Source of the DNA: UBA935 sp031556725
Lineage (GTDB): Bacteria > Bacillota > Clostridia > Lachnospirales > Lachnospiraceae
Length of the DNA: 64,000 nucleotides
Reading direction: 5' to 3'
Assembly (NCBI GenBank): GCA_031556725.1
Contig: JAVBSL010000011.1
Location: forward strand, 1-64,000
Part shown: positions 25,529 through 34,280 of the stretch, in pieces
How the letters are laid out: every line of letters begins with the position of its first letter
How positions within the stretch are numbered: position 1 is the first letter of the stretch
Notes under the pieces: generated by a model
What the model was told of the DNA's origin: nothing
The model's input: the letters and a program-made list of their open reading frames with translations, nothing else
Databases searched by the model: none
Translations under genes and position numbers: made by a program

Positions 25529-25607
25529 AAAACGATGCCGGAAAGGTATCCAAAGGATATCAAATAAGAAACCAAGTAGTTTATAAGGAAGGAAAGGGAA
25601 AGAAATT

Positions 25608-27023
25608 ATGAAAAAGAAATTGATGAGTACTTTGTTATGTGCAGCACTGACAGTAACCATGCTGGCCGGGTGCGGCAACAAAGCTGCTGACACCGCAACA
25701 CCTGCACCGGCAGACACTACTGCCCAGGAAGCAGAAGTAAAAGCAGAAGAACCTGCAAAAACAGAAACCGAAACACCGGCAGCCTCCGGTAAAGTTTATT
25801 ATCTGAACTTTAAGCCGGAAGTTGAAGAGGTTTGGAATGAGCTGGCAGCAGCTTATACAGCTTCAACCGGAGTAGAGGTAAAAGTAGTAACGGCTGCCGC
25901 CGGAACCTATGAAGAAGTATTCCGTTCGGAAGTAGTTAAGACCGATGCACCGACGCTGTTCCAGGTTAACGGACCGGTAGGATACAATAACTTCAAAGAG
26001 TATTGTAAAGATTTAAAGGATACCGAAATCTATGCGGCATTATCTGACAAGAGTATTGCTGTAACCGGCGCTGATGGCGGTGTGTATGGTATTCCTTATA
26101 CAGTTGAATCCTATGGTATCATCTATAACAACGCTATCATGGATAAATACTTTGCTTTGGATGGCGCAGTTGCCAAATCCATGGATGAAATCAATAACTT
26201 TGCCACACTGAAAGCAGTTGTTGAAGACATGACCGCAAAAAAAGCTGATTTGAACATTGAAGGTGTATTTGCTTCCACTTCCCTGACACCCGGTGAAGAC
26301 TGGAGATGGCAGACCCACTTGGCAAACATCCCGGTATATTATGAATATAAAGAAAAAGGTGTTTCCGATTTAGCAGAAATTGAATTTACTTATTCAGATA
26401 ATTTCAAAAACATTTTTGATTTATACATCAACAATTCCATTACCAAACCTACTTTGTTAGGATCAAAAACCGTAACCGACTCTATGGCTGAATTTGCTTT
26501 AGGCCAGGTAGCAATGGTACAGAACGGTAACTGGGGATGGGGCCAGATCGAAGGCGTTGACGGTAACGTGGTTGCTGAAGAAGATGTAAAATTCATGCCT
26601 ATCTATACCGGAGCAGCCGGTGAAGAAAATCAGGGTCTGTGTACCGGTACGGAAAACTTCTGGTGCGTAAACAGCCAGGCTCCTGCTGAAGATCAGAAAG
26701 CAACCGAAGACTTTATCAACTGGCTGATCAGCTCTGACGAAGGTAAAGACTGGATGGTTAATAAGTTAGGAAATGCAGCTCCGTTTACCACCTTTGGTGA
26801 TAATGAGAAACCTACCGATCCGCTTGCTCATGAAATGTTCCGTTTTATGGAAAATGGTAAAACAAGTGTCAGCTGGAACTTTACCACATTCCCCAGCCAG
26901 ACCTTTAAGGATAATTTCGGCGCAGCATTGTTAGAATACTGCAACGGAAATATGGCATGGGATGAAGTAAAAGATTTAGTAGTAACCGAATGGGCTGCTG
27001 AAAAAGCCGCTACCGCTCAGTAA
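25608..27023 (+). CDS. sugar ABC transporter substrate-binding lipoprotein (MalE-type)
   Basis: This 471-aa protein has a lipoprotein signal (MKKKLMSTLLCAALTVTMLAGC, Cys about residue 22) and a Thr/Ala/Pro/Glu-rich linker. The family 1 solute-binding fold follows: YYLNFKPEVEEVWNELAAAYTASTGV, then VYGIPYTVESYGIIYN, then QVAMVQNGNWGWG. It sits on the outside of the membrane and delivers sugar to the two permeases downstream. The neighbouring amylomaltase gene points to maltodextrins. A hairpin between it and the permeases would let it be made in excess. Confidence 0.92.
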   Translation: MKKKLMSTLLCAALTVTMLAGCGNKAADTATPAPADTTAQEAEVKAEEPAKTETETPAASGKVYYLNFKPEVEEVWNELAAAYTASTGVEVKVVTAAAGTYEEVFRSEVVKTDAPTLFQVNGPVGYNNFKEYCKDLKDTEIYAALSDKSIAVTGADGGVYGIPYTVESYGIIYNNAIMDKYFALDGAVAKSMDEINNFATLKAVVEDMTAKKADLNIEGVFASTSLTPGEDWRWQTHLANIPVYYEYKEKGVSDLAEIEFTYSDNFKNIFDLYINNSITKPTLLGSKTVTDSMAEFALGQVAMVQNGNWGWGQIEGVDGNVVAEEDVKFMPIYTGAAGEENQGLCTGTENFWCVNSQAPAEDQKATEDFINWLISSDEGKDWMVNKLGNAAPFTTFGDNEKPTDPLAHEMFRFMENGKTSVSWNFTTFPSQTFKDNFGAALLEYCNGNMAWDEVKDLVVTEWAAEKAATAQ

Positions 27024-27040
27024 GTAAATATGATAAGATT

Positions 27041-27075
27041 AAATGGCAGGCAGCAATATTGCTGTCTGCCATTTT
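27041..27075 (+). terminator. hairpin between binding protein and permease genes
   Basis: A 16-bp stem (AAATGGCAGGCAGCAA against TTGCTGTCTGCCATTT, one G-U pair) is followed by T's. It is probably a partial terminator or mRNA stabiliser that sets the ratio of binding protein to permease. Confidence 0.75.
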
Positions 27076-27116
27076 AAAACAGCCGAAAGGCTAAATAAGC
27101 AGTTAGGAGAGGGCTT

Positions 27117-27962
27117 ATGGAAAAAACGCTGAAAAAATATTTTATAGTATTTACCGCACCGACGATCATCGCATTTCTTTTGGCTTTTGTGGTGCCGTTT
27201 ATACAGGGAGTATATTTGTCTTTTTGCAAGTTCAGTACAATTGACAATGCAACATTTGTGGGGATAGATAATTATTTAAAGGTCTTTACACCCAGAGAAG
27301 GATTTTTGAGTGCATTATGGTTCAGTACCAAATTCTCGGTAGTATCTATCGTGACAATAAATGTTTTTGCTTTTTCATTGGCACTGTTACTGACCAGAAA
27401 AATAAAGGGGACAAATGTGTTCCGGACGGTGTTTTTCATGCCCAACCTGATTGGCGGCATTGTGCTGGGTTACACCTGGCAGCAGATGTTAAACGCTATT
27501 TTACTGCAATATGAAGTGACGTTGGTATCTAATGCAAAATATGGTTATGTAGGCCTGCTGCTGCTGATGAACTGGCAGATGATTGGGTATATGATGATTA
27601 TATATATTGCCGGGATTCAAAATGTTCCCACAGACTTAGTGGAAGCGGCTAAAATTGACGGAGCCTCACCCTGGCAGACGCTTAGGTCGGTAATTATTCC
27701 CATGGTTATGCCATCCATTACCATTTGTACCTTTTTGACATTATCCAACAGCTTCAAGCTGTATGATCAGAACCTGGCACTGACCAATGGTGCTCCCATG
27801 CACAAAACGGAAATGGTAGCTCTGAATATTGTCTCTACTTTTTATGGCCGGAATGGTTTCGAAGGGGTAGGCCAGGCTAAGGCGGTTATTTTCTTTTTGA
27901 TTGTAGCCTGTGTAGGATTGTTCCAGTTAAGTGCAACCAGAAGGAAGGAGGTTGAGCATTGA
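27117..27962 (+). CDS. sugar ABC transporter permease (MalF/UgpA-type)
   Basis: This 281-aa protein has six predicted membrane helices and the cytoplasmic EAA loop (LVEAAKIDGASPWQTLRSVIIPMVMPSI, residues ~178-205) that contacts the ATPase. It pairs with the next permease, overlapping it by one base. No ATP-binding subunit is encoded nearby, as is usual for importers served by a shared MsmX-type ATPase. Confidence 0.93.
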   Translation: MEKTLKKYFIVFTAPTIIAFLLAFVVPFIQGVYLSFCKFSTIDNATFVGIDNYLKVFTPREGFLSALWFSTKFSVVSIVTINVFAFSLALLLTRKIKGTNVFRTVFFMPNLIGGIVLGYTWQQMLNAILLQYEVTLVSNAKYGYVGLLLLMNWQMIGYMMIIYIAGIQNVPTDLVEAAKIDGASPWQTLRSVIIPMVMPSITICTFLTLSNSFKLYDQNLALTNGAPMHKTEMVALNIVSTFYGRNGFEGVGQAKAVIFFLIVACVGLFQLSATRRKEVEH

Positions 27963-28804
27963 TGAAAACAAAAAAGAGTGTCTCCAATGGTGTTATTTTT
28001 GTTTTTTTATGCATGCTGATGGTAGTGTTTCTGTACCCTATCCTCTTTATATTTAATAACTCCTTCAAGGGTAAATTCTTTATCAGCAATGATCCCTTTT
28101 CATTGCCTAATGCAGAAACCTTTGCCGGGCTGACCAACTATATCACAGGTTTGAAGAAGACCGGATTTTTCACAGCCATGGGGTGGTCATTTTTCATAAC
28201 CATCATTTCGGTAGGGCTGATTGTTTTATTTACCTCCATGACAGCTTATTACATTACCAGAATTAAATCAAAGTTTACCAATGCCTTGTATCTGACCTTT
28301 GTATTTTCCATGGTGGTGCCGTTTCAGATGGTAATGTTTACCATGTCCAGTATGGCGGACCGGATGAAGCTGGATAATCCGCTGGGGATGTGTTTCCTGA
28401 ACCTTGGCTTTGGAGCGGGATTGTCAGTCTTTATGTTTAGTGGATTTGTGAAATCAATTCCATTGGAGATCGAAGAGGCTTCCTATATAGACGGATGCGG
28501 ACCGTTGCAAACCTTCTTTGGAATTGTTCTGCCGATATTAAAGCCGACAGCGATTACTGTGGCGATTCTGCAGGCTATGTGGGTTTGGAATGACTATTTG
28601 CTGCCTTATCTGGTAATTGGGTTATCAACCAAATATAAGACCATTCCGGTAGTAATTCAGATGCTGGTAGGTTCCAACGGAAATCGGGATATGGGGGCAA
28701 TGATGGCAATGTTAGTATTAGCGATTATTCCGATTGTTATTTTTTATCTGGCCTGTCAAAAGTACATCATCGAGGGTGTCATAGCCGGTGCAGTGAAGGG
28801 TTAA
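27962..28804 (+). CDS. sugar ABC transporter permease (MalG-type)
   Basis: This 280-aa partner permease has the EAA loop IEEASYIDGCGPLQTFFGIVLPILKP and a conserved first helix FVFLCMLMVVFLYPILFIFNNSFKG. The ATG at 27962 overlaps the stop of the preceding permease (TGATG) and follows GGAAGGAGG. Confidence 0.93.
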   Translation: MKTKKSVSNGVIFVFLCMLMVVFLYPILFIFNNSFKGKFFISNDPFSLPNAETFAGLTNYITGLKKTGFFTAMGWSFFITIISVGLIVLFTSMTAYYITRIKSKFTNALYLTFVFSMVVPFQMVMFTMSSMADRMKLDNPLGMCFLNLGFGAGLSVFMFSGFVKSIPLEIEEASYIDGCGPLQTFFGIVLPILKPTAITVAILQAMWVWNDYLLPYLVIGLSTKYKTIPVVIQMLVGSNGNRDMGAMMAMLVLAIIPIVIFYLACQKYIIEGVIAGAVKG

Positions 28805-28907
28805 TGCAAAAATGTTGTAAATAGCTGATTTTTCTGCTATATTTGACAAAGAGGCGAGGGAAACTTCTACGATCTGAAAAATAGATAGTAAAAGGATAGA
28901 GAGTAAA

Positions 28908-30386
28908 ATGAGAAAAAGCGGAATATTATTACCGGTGGCAAGCTTGCCATCGAAATATGGAATTGGTTGTTTTTCGAAAGAAGCATATGAATTTATAGAT
29001 TTTTTAAGGAAAGCAGGTCAGAGTTATTGGCAGATACTGCCGCTTGGACCCACAGGATACGGGGATTCACCTTACCAGTCATTTTCTACCTATGCCGGTA
29101 ATCCTTATTTTATTGATCTGGAGAGCTTGATAAAAAAGGGATGGATTACTGAGGCAGAGTGTGATAAGTATGATTTTGGTGCCGGAGCAGGATATATTGA
29201 CTATGAAAAGATCTATTTATCCCGATTTAAAGCATTGTTTACAGCCTATCAAAACAGTAAGATTGGTAAAAACAAAAAATTTAATGATTTTGTAAAAAAG
29301 AATCAGTTTTGGTTGGAAGACTATGCGCTGTATATGTCTATTAAGGATTCCCTTGGCGGGATTAGCTGGAGTGAATGGGAAGATGACTTGAAACTGCGGA
29401 AAGCATCCCGTTTAGAAGCTTGCCGGAAGACTTACCGTCAGGAAATCGAGTTTTATCAGTTTCAGCAATTTTTATTTACCGAACAATGGACTGATTTGAA
29501 AAGCTATGCTAATAAAAACGGTATTAAGATTATCGGCGATATTCCTATCTATGTAGCATTTGACAGTGCGGATGCCTGGGCGCATCCGGAATTATTCCAG
29601 TTTGATGAGAAGTCCCAGCCGATCGGCGTGGCCGGATGTCCGCCGGATGGTTTTTCGGCTGATGGTCAGTTGTGGGGTAATCCCCTTTACAAGTGGGAAT
29701 ATCATAAAGAAACCGGTTATCAGTGGTGGGTGCAGCGGATGGCTTACTGTTACCAATTGTATGACGTAGTGCGGATCGATCATTTCAGGGGTTTTGACGC
29801 ATACTACTCCATTCCTTTTGGCTCCGTTAATGCCAAGAAGGGCAAATGGAAAAAGGGTCCCGGGTATGAGATATTTAGGGTGATGAAGGAGAAGCTAGGC
29901 GATAAGGAAGTAATTGCCGAGGACTTGGGATTTTTAACGCCCAGTGTGCTTAGGCTGGTTAAGAAAAGCGGCTATCCCGGGATGAAAGTCTTGCAGTTTG
30001 CCTTTGACTCCCGTGAGGAAAGTGATTATCTGCCTCATAACTATAACAAAAATTGTATTGTATATACCGGAACCCATGATAATGACACTTCATTGGGGTG
30101 GTATAAGAAGCTGAACAGGGAAGACAAGAACTTTTGTAAGGATTATTTAAATCTGCATAAGGTAAAAACCAGGGATTTGCATTGGGAATTTATCCGGCCG
30201 GCATTATCAAGTGTGGCCAATCTGGCAGTAATTCCCATGCAGGATTATCTGGGTCTGGGCAGTGAGGCCCGAATCAATACGCCTTCTACGGTAGGGAAGA
30301 ACTGGAAATGGCGGGTGGAGGCTAAAGCTCTAACAGAGGAACTGGCAGAAAAGATTGGTGAAATAACCAAATTATACAAAAGGTAG
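28908..30386 (+). CDS. malQ: 4-alpha-glucanotransferase (amylomaltase)
   Basis: This 492-aa GH77 enzyme has RKSGILLPVASLPSKYGIGCF, YWQILPLGPTGYGDSPYQSFS, IIGDIPIYVAFDSADAW, the nucleophile Asp in VRIDHFRGFDAYYSIP, the acid/base Glu in VIAEDLGFLTPSV and YTGTHDNDTS. It disproportionates maltodextrins taken up by the adjacent importer. The stop overlaps the first codons ahead of the LacI gene. Confidence 0.97.
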   Translation: MRKSGILLPVASLPSKYGIGCFSKEAYEFIDFLRKAGQSYWQILPLGPTGYGDSPYQSFSTYAGNPYFIDLESLIKKGWITEAECDKYDFGAGAGYIDYEKIYLSRFKALFTAYQNSKIGKNKKFNDFVKKNQFWLEDYALYMSIKDSLGGISWSEWEDDLKLRKASRLEACRKTYRQEIEFYQFQQFLFTEQWTDLKSYANKNGIKIIGDIPIYVAFDSADAWAHPELFQFDEKSQPIGVAGCPPDGFSADGQLWGNPLYKWEYHKETGYQWWVQRMAYCYQLYDVVRIDHFRGFDAYYSIPFGSVNAKKGKWKKGPGYEIFRVMKEKLGDKEVIAEDLGFLTPSVLRLVKKSGYPGMKVLQFAFDSREESDYLPHNYNKNCIVYTGTHDNDTSLGWYKKLNREDKNFCKDYLNLHKVKTRDLHWEFIRPALSSVANLAVIPMQDYLGLGSEARINTPSTVGKNWKWRVEAKALTEELAEKIGEITKLYKR

Positions 30387-30394
30387 TGTTGAAC

Positions 30395-31432
30395 ATGGAA
30401 GCTATAACAATTAAGGATATTGCCAAAATATGCGGGGTGGGTGTGAGCACGGTTTCCCGCGCCATCAATAATCATCCTGATATCAATCCGGAAACAAGGG
30501 ATATGATTTTGCAAACCATAAGGGAGCATAGTTTTATCCCTAATAACAGTGCCAGAAACTTAAAGCGGATCGAAGCGAAGACCATTGCAGTTCTGGTGAA
30601 GGGCATTACCAATCCCTTTTTCAGTGATATGATCAGGGTAATGGAAGAGGAAATTAAGCGGAAGAAATATACGCTGGTTCTTCATCATGTTGAATTTGAT
30701 GAGGATGAAATCGAAGTGGCATTAGAATTAATCAAGGAAAAAAGACTTTGCGGCATTATTTTCCTGGGCGGATTTTTCTATCACTCAGAGGAAAAATTGA
30801 AACAGCTGCCGGTGCCTTTTATCCTTTGCACCAGCGGGGTGGTACCGGATCTGATTAACCAGGCCTTTTACTCTTCGGTTTCGGTGGATGATGAGAAGGA
30901 AAGCTATAAGATGGTTCATTTCCTGTTGGAACAGGGGCATAAAGAAATTGCAATTATTGCCGCCAATGCTCATGATGCCAGTATCGGTAAACTGCGTTTG
31001 GAAGGCTATAAAAGAGCTTTGCAGGAAAGCGGTGTGCCGGTCAGGGAGGAACTGATTGCCTATATGCGGGATGATTTGGAAGATTATTCTTATGAAAATG
31101 GGTATGAGGTAACGAAGGAACTGCTGGAGCGGGGAACATCTTTTACCGCATTGTATGTGATATCCGACGTTATGGCGGTAGGTGCCGCCAGAGCACTGGT
31201 AGAAGCCGGCAAAAAGATACCTGACGACTATGCTTTGGCTGGGTTTGATGGTATTGATGTGGGTAAATATTATTCACCGGCGATTACGACCATTAAGCAG
31301 CCGGTGAAGGAGATGGCTTCGGAAGCGGCAAAGATCCTTTTTAAGGTGATTATGGAAGACGCACCTCATTTGCATAGGACCTTTCCGGGAGAATTATTGG
31401 TCAGAGAGTCTACGGGACCGGTAATAAAATAA
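30395..31432 (+). CDS. LacI family transcriptional regulator
   Basis: This ~345-aa protein has an N-terminal LacI helix-turn-helix (ITIKDIAKICGVGVSTVSRAINNHPDI), the hinge region and a periplasmic-binding-protein-like effector domain (GITNPFFSDMIRVMEEEI, SVDDEKESYKMVHFLLEQGHKEIAII, LAGFDGIDVGKYYSPAITTIKQP). It probably controls the maltodextrin genes through the palindrome at 25515. The ATG at 30395 begins at the usual family position. Confidence 0.93.
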   Translation: MEAITIKDIAKICGVGVSTVSRAINNHPDINPETRDMILQTIREHSFIPNNSARNLKRIEAKTIAVLVKGITNPFFSDMIRVMEEEIKRKKYTLVLHHVEFDEDEIEVALELIKEKRLCGIIFLGGFFYHSEEKLKQLPVPFILCTSGVVPDLINQAFYSSVSVDDEKESYKMVHFLLEQGHKEIAIIAANAHDASIGKLRLEGYKRALQESGVPVREELIAYMRDDLEDYSYENGYEVTKELLERGTSFTALYVISDVMAVGAARALVEAGKKIPDDYALAGFDGIDVGKYYSPAITTIKQPVKEMASEAAKILFKVIMEDAPHLHRTFPGELLVRESTGPVIK

Positions 31433-31502
31433 AAAATTGCAAGTGAAATCAAGCGCCGGTATAAGAAACCGATTATACTCTATGAATGAAGGAGTGTTAA
31501 AC

Positions 31503-31859
31503 ATGTCTGTAAAAACAATATCCTGCATGATAGAGTGGGTGGAAGATAATATCGGAAACGAACCGACACTTGATAAGATGGCAGATTTTGTGGGATATTC
31601 GGAATTTTACTGTTCGGCTAAATTTCATGAGTATGTAGGAATACCGTTTCGGAGATATGTGGCACATCGGCAGTTAAGTTTGGCAGCTGCCAGCCTGCGG
31701 GAATCTGATCAGCGTATTATTGATATTGCTTTGCAGTATGGGTTTTCATCCCATGAGGCATTTACCAGAGCATTTGGGCGAGCCTATGGCTGCACACCGG
31801 GTAGGTACCGGATGGAAAGACCAGATATTCCAATATATGAGAAGGCCAGAATTGATTAA
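31503..31859 (+). CDS. AraC-type DNA-binding protein without effector domain
   Basis: This 118-aa protein consists almost only of the AraC double helix-turn-helix: IEWVEDNIGNEPTLDKMADFVGYSEFYCSAKF, then RIIDIALQYGFSSHEAFTRAFGRAYGCTPGRYR. It lacks the usual N-terminal sensing domain, as in the SoxS/MarA subgroup, and its target is unknown. GAAGGAG lies 9 nt before the ATG at 31503; an in-frame earlier ATG lacks such a site. A terminator follows. Confidence 0.88.
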   Translation: MSVKTISCMIEWVEDNIGNEPTLDKMADFVGYSEFYCSAKFHEYVGIPFRRYVAHRQLSLAAASLRESDQRIIDIALQYGFSSHEAFTRAFGRAYGCTPGRYRMERPDIPIYEKARID

Positions 31860-31889
31860 ACACTCCAAGAAATAGAGGAGTGTTTTTTT
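31858..31889 (+). terminator. rho-independent terminator
   Basis: The arms AACACTCC and GGAGTGTT have a ~10-nt loop and a T7 run. It ends 3 nt before the ATG of the methionine aminopeptidase gene, so that gene's ribosome binding site is partly in the hairpin (GAGGAG). Confidence 0.85.
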
Positions 31890-31892
31890 GTT

Positions 31893-32570
31893 ATGAAAAC
31901 TTTAGGAAGAAATAGTGTTTGCTGGTGTGGAAGCGGAAAGAAGTATAAGTGGTGTCATAGTGACTTTGATGATAAGCTGGAATGTTATCGGTTAAGCGGA
32001 GCAATCATACCCAAAAGTGTGTGTACTTCTGTTAATGCGGAAGTGTGTCATGGAATACCTTCGTCAGAGATAGTGTTAAAAGAAGGGGATATTATCAATG
32101 TGGATGCATCTACCAATTATAAGGGATATTATTCCGACTCTTCAAGGATGTTTTGCATAGGAGCAGTTTCAAAGGAAAAGCAGCGGCTTGTAGATACGGC
32201 TAAGGAAAGTATCAGTAAAGCGCTGGAACAGGTAAGACCCTGGGGATTTCTGGGTGATATAGGGCAGGCTATTTCTGACTTTGCCTGCGAAAGGGGATAC
32301 AGCATAGTAGAGGAAATCGGCGGCCACGGAATCGGGTTGGCCTTTCATGAAGAGCCTTGGATAAGCCATGTGGGAAAAAGAGGAACCGGAATGTTGATGG
32401 TTCCGGGAATGATATTTACGATTGAGCCGATGGTCAATATGGGAACGACTGATGTCTGGGTGGATGAAGTGGACGGATGGACGGTGCGGACTGTGGATGG
32501 AAAGCCTTCGGCTCAATGGGAGGTGCAGGTGCTGGTAACAGAAAGCGGATATGAAATAATTGCTTATTAA
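31893..32570 (+). CDS. methionine aminopeptidase with SEC-C zinc motif, internally shortened
   Basis: This 225-aa protein begins with a SEC-C metal-binding motif (NSVCWCGSGKKYKWCH, residues 8-23) and continues into a type I MetAP core. The metal ligands are all visible: Asp in IINVDAST, Asp in YYSDSSRMF, His in GGHGIGLAFHEEPW, Glu in FTIEPMVNMG and Glu in AQWEVQVLV. The family is about 290 residues long. Here KLECYRLSGAIIP runs directly into KSVCTSVN, so ~65-70 residues of the N-terminal pita-bread half, including the segment before KSVCT, are absent without a frameshift. Whether it is active is doubtful. It may be an in-frame decayed copy with a normal map gene elsewhere. Confidence 0.8.
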   Translation: MKTLGRNSVCWCGSGKKYKWCHSDFDDKLECYRLSGAIIPKSVCTSVNAEVCHGIPSSEIVLKEGDIINVDASTNYKGYYSDSSRMFCIGAVSKEKQRLVDTAKESISKALEQVRPWGFLGDIGQAISDFACERGYSIVEEIGGHGIGLAFHEEPWISHVGKRGTGMLMVPGMIFTIEPMVNMGTTDVWVDEVDGWTVRTVDGKPSAQWEVQVLVTESGYEIIAY

Positions 32571-32577
32571 TAAAAAC

Positions 32578-32592
32578 GGTATCAATGATACC
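32578..32592 (+). promoter_or_regulatory. operator 1 of the toxin-antitoxin promoter
   Basis: GGTATCAATGATACC is a 15-bp dyad with odd centre (GGTATCA-ATGATACC arms). An identical copy lies at 32630-32644. The two bracket the promoter and their centres are 52 bp apart, about five helical turns. Confidence 0.8.
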
Positions 32593-32598
32593 AAAGAG

Positions 32599-32626
32599 TT
32601 GACAAAGGAGTAATTTGTGATATAAT
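32599..32626 (+). promoter_or_regulatory. sigma-A promoter of the toxin-antitoxin operon
   Basis: TTGACA (32599-32604), a 16-bp spacer and TATAAT (32621-32626) are full consensus hexamers. The promoter lies between two identical palindromic operators, so it is strong but autoregulated. Confidence 0.9.
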
Positions 32627-32629
32627 AAT

Positions 32630-32644
32630 GGTATCAATGATACC
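32630..32644 (+). promoter_or_regulatory. operator 2 of the toxin-antitoxin promoter
   Basis: This is the second exact copy of GGTATCAATGATACC, placed over the expected transcription start. Binding here would block initiation. Confidence 0.8.
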
Positions 32645-32686
32645 AACAGTGCGTTTGTCAATACATTACAAGAGAGGGGGCGAGAT

Positions 32687-33103
32687 GTGGCAAGGTACCA
32701 AAAGAAAATATCAGAAGTACAGCAGTTTTTGACAACAGTTAAAAAGCTTGTTTTATGCAGTGAAAAAAGTACAATCAACAATAGGCCTTGGGCAGGTAAT
32801 AAAGTTAATAAAACGTTAACTTATATGACAGAGACAGGAATTTCTAAAAGAGATATAGAAAAAGTAATTGGGGAACTGCAAGTTTGTAATTATAGTTATA
32901 CGGCAGATGATAAAAATGAAAGATTTTCTAATGAACAAGTATGGATATTTGGGATTACTAAGAACTTAATTGATAAGGATGAAGATTTATATATTAAGTT
33001 AAAAATTCGAATAATTGAAGGAGAACTACTTTTAATAATGTCATTTCATCCAGAGAGTCCTGAAATAGAAGACTTAAGATTAAGATTTCCATACCGTGAC
33101 TAA
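32687..33103 (+). CDS. MqsR-like toxin (candidate mRNA interferase)
   Basis: This 138-aa basic protein's C-terminal part, VIGELQVCNYSYTADD, then WIFGITKNL, then LYIKLKIRIIEGELLLIMSFHPES, has the strand pattern of MqsR/RelE-fold toxins. The start is GTG at 32687, behind GAGAGGGGGCGAG. It precedes a Panacea-domain antitoxin by ~110 nt in an operon with twin operators. Toxin-first order is normal for mqsRA. The composition is AT-rich compared with the flanking genes, as expected for an acquired module. Toxin family assignment rests on the pattern and the context. Confidence 0.65.
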   Translation: MARYQKKISEVQQFLTTVKKLVLCSEKSTINNRPWAGNKVNKTLTYMTETGISKRDIEKVIGELQVCNYSYTADDKNERFSNEQVWIFGITKNLIDKDEDLYIKLKIRIIEGELLLIMSFHPESPEIEDLRLRFPYRD

Positions 33104-33215
33104 GAATAGCAAAGAGTATTGGTTCGGCAAAGTATAGCCGCCAAACGAATATAATTATAATATATGTTAAGTAAGGTAAAACTGGATGAGAGAATGTAAA
33201 GGAAGGAGTAACAAG

Positions 33216-34202
33216 ATGGATAAAGAAATCAGATGCTTTGAGTGCGGGGCAAAAAATTCATATGAATTGAAAGAGATAATCAGAAACTACAGTGGTGATG
33301 GCTATAGTTTTGAAATGCTGGTGAAAATTCCATTTTGCAAAGAATGTAAAACTCCAATATTTAGTGAAGAAATTGAAAGTGATATAGTCCAAAAAGCGAA
33401 TCGAGAAATAAGAAAACAACGAGATATTGTTACAAAAGAAGAAATAATAGAAATTTTAGATAAGTATAATGTCAGTCAAAAAACTTTAAGCAGATTTTTA
33501 GGGTGGGGAGAAATAACACTTACCAGATATATTACCGGTAATTATTCACCTAATAAGCAAAATAGTGATAAAATAAAAGAATTGAAAAATCCTTATATGT
33601 TTCAAAAGATAATAGAGGATAGAAGTGAAGAAAAAAAATCAAATAAAGCACAAATTAAGGTTTACGAGGAACTACAAAAGATAGAAAAGGAAAATGGAAA
33701 GATATTCAGTGTAGTTAATTGGTTTTTATCACAATCATCGGAGGATGCACCATTAACACATTTAGCACTACAAAAGTTACTATATTTTGCTCAGGGTTGG
33801 AGCATGACGTTATTGGGGAAAGAATTATTTAAAGAAGAATGCCAGGCATGGGCACATGGGGCAGTATACCCAAAGGTATATGATCTATTTAGGCAATTTA
33901 AGTATATGCCGCTGCCAAGATTGGAAGAGAAAATTAATTTTGAAAAGGATGAGCTTGCGATATTGAATGCTGTGAAAAAATATTACTATGATGTATTTAA
34001 TGCACGAGCGTTGGAGAATATTTGCCATTGCGAAGATCCATATAAGGAATCAAGAGCAGGATATGGTGAAGGTGAGACATGTCAAAATATAATTGATAAG
34101 GAAAGTATTAGAAAATATTATAATAAGATTTCGAGAGACTATAATATAAATTTAGAAGGTCTATCGAAAATCAAGGATTATTTAAATACGCTACTAAAAT
34201 AA
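33216..34202 (+). CDS. Panacea-domain (DUF4065/SocA) antitoxin with MqsA-like zinc finger and HTH
   Basis: This 328-aa protein has three parts. Residues 1-60 contain two Cys pairs (CFEC and CKEC) as in MqsA zinc domains. Residues ~75-130 form a Cro/XRE helix-turn-helix (EEIIEILDKYNVSQKTLSRFLGWGEITLTRYITG). Residues ~165-328 are a Panacea domain (LTHLALQKLLYFAQGWSMTLLG, then CQAWAHGAVYPKVYDLF). It should neutralise the upstream toxin and bind the GGTATCA operators. The ATG at 33216 follows GGAAGGAG; an upstream in-frame ATG at 33186 does not. Confidence 0.85.
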   Translation: MDKEIRCFECGAKNSYELKEIIRNYSGDGYSFEMLVKIPFCKECKTPIFSEEIESDIVQKANREIRKQRDIVTKEEIIEILDKYNVSQKTLSRFLGWGEITLTRYITGNYSPNKQNSDKIKELKNPYMFQKIIEDRSEEKKSNKAQIKVYEELQKIEKENGKIFSVVNWFLSQSSEDAPLTHLALQKLLYFAQGWSMTLLGKELFKEECQAWAHGAVYPKVYDLFRQFKYMPLPRLEEKINFEKDELAILNAVKKYYYDVFNARALENICHCEDPYKESRAGYGEGETCQNIIDKESIRKYYNKISRDYNINLEGLSKIKDYLNTLLK

Positions 34203-34207
34203 TGATA

Positions 34208-34250
34208 GTGTGTCAAATAAAACTTACACCCTCGTTTATTTGACACACAC
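34208..34250. terminator. bidirectional terminator between convergent genes
   Basis: A 14-bp stem (GTGTGTCAAATAAA against TTTATTTGACACAC) lies between the antitoxin and HAD genes, which converge. T/A tracts on both sides suit use in both directions. Confidence 0.75.
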
Positions 34251-34280
34251 CATTCTGCTTTACATATCAACAAGCCATCA

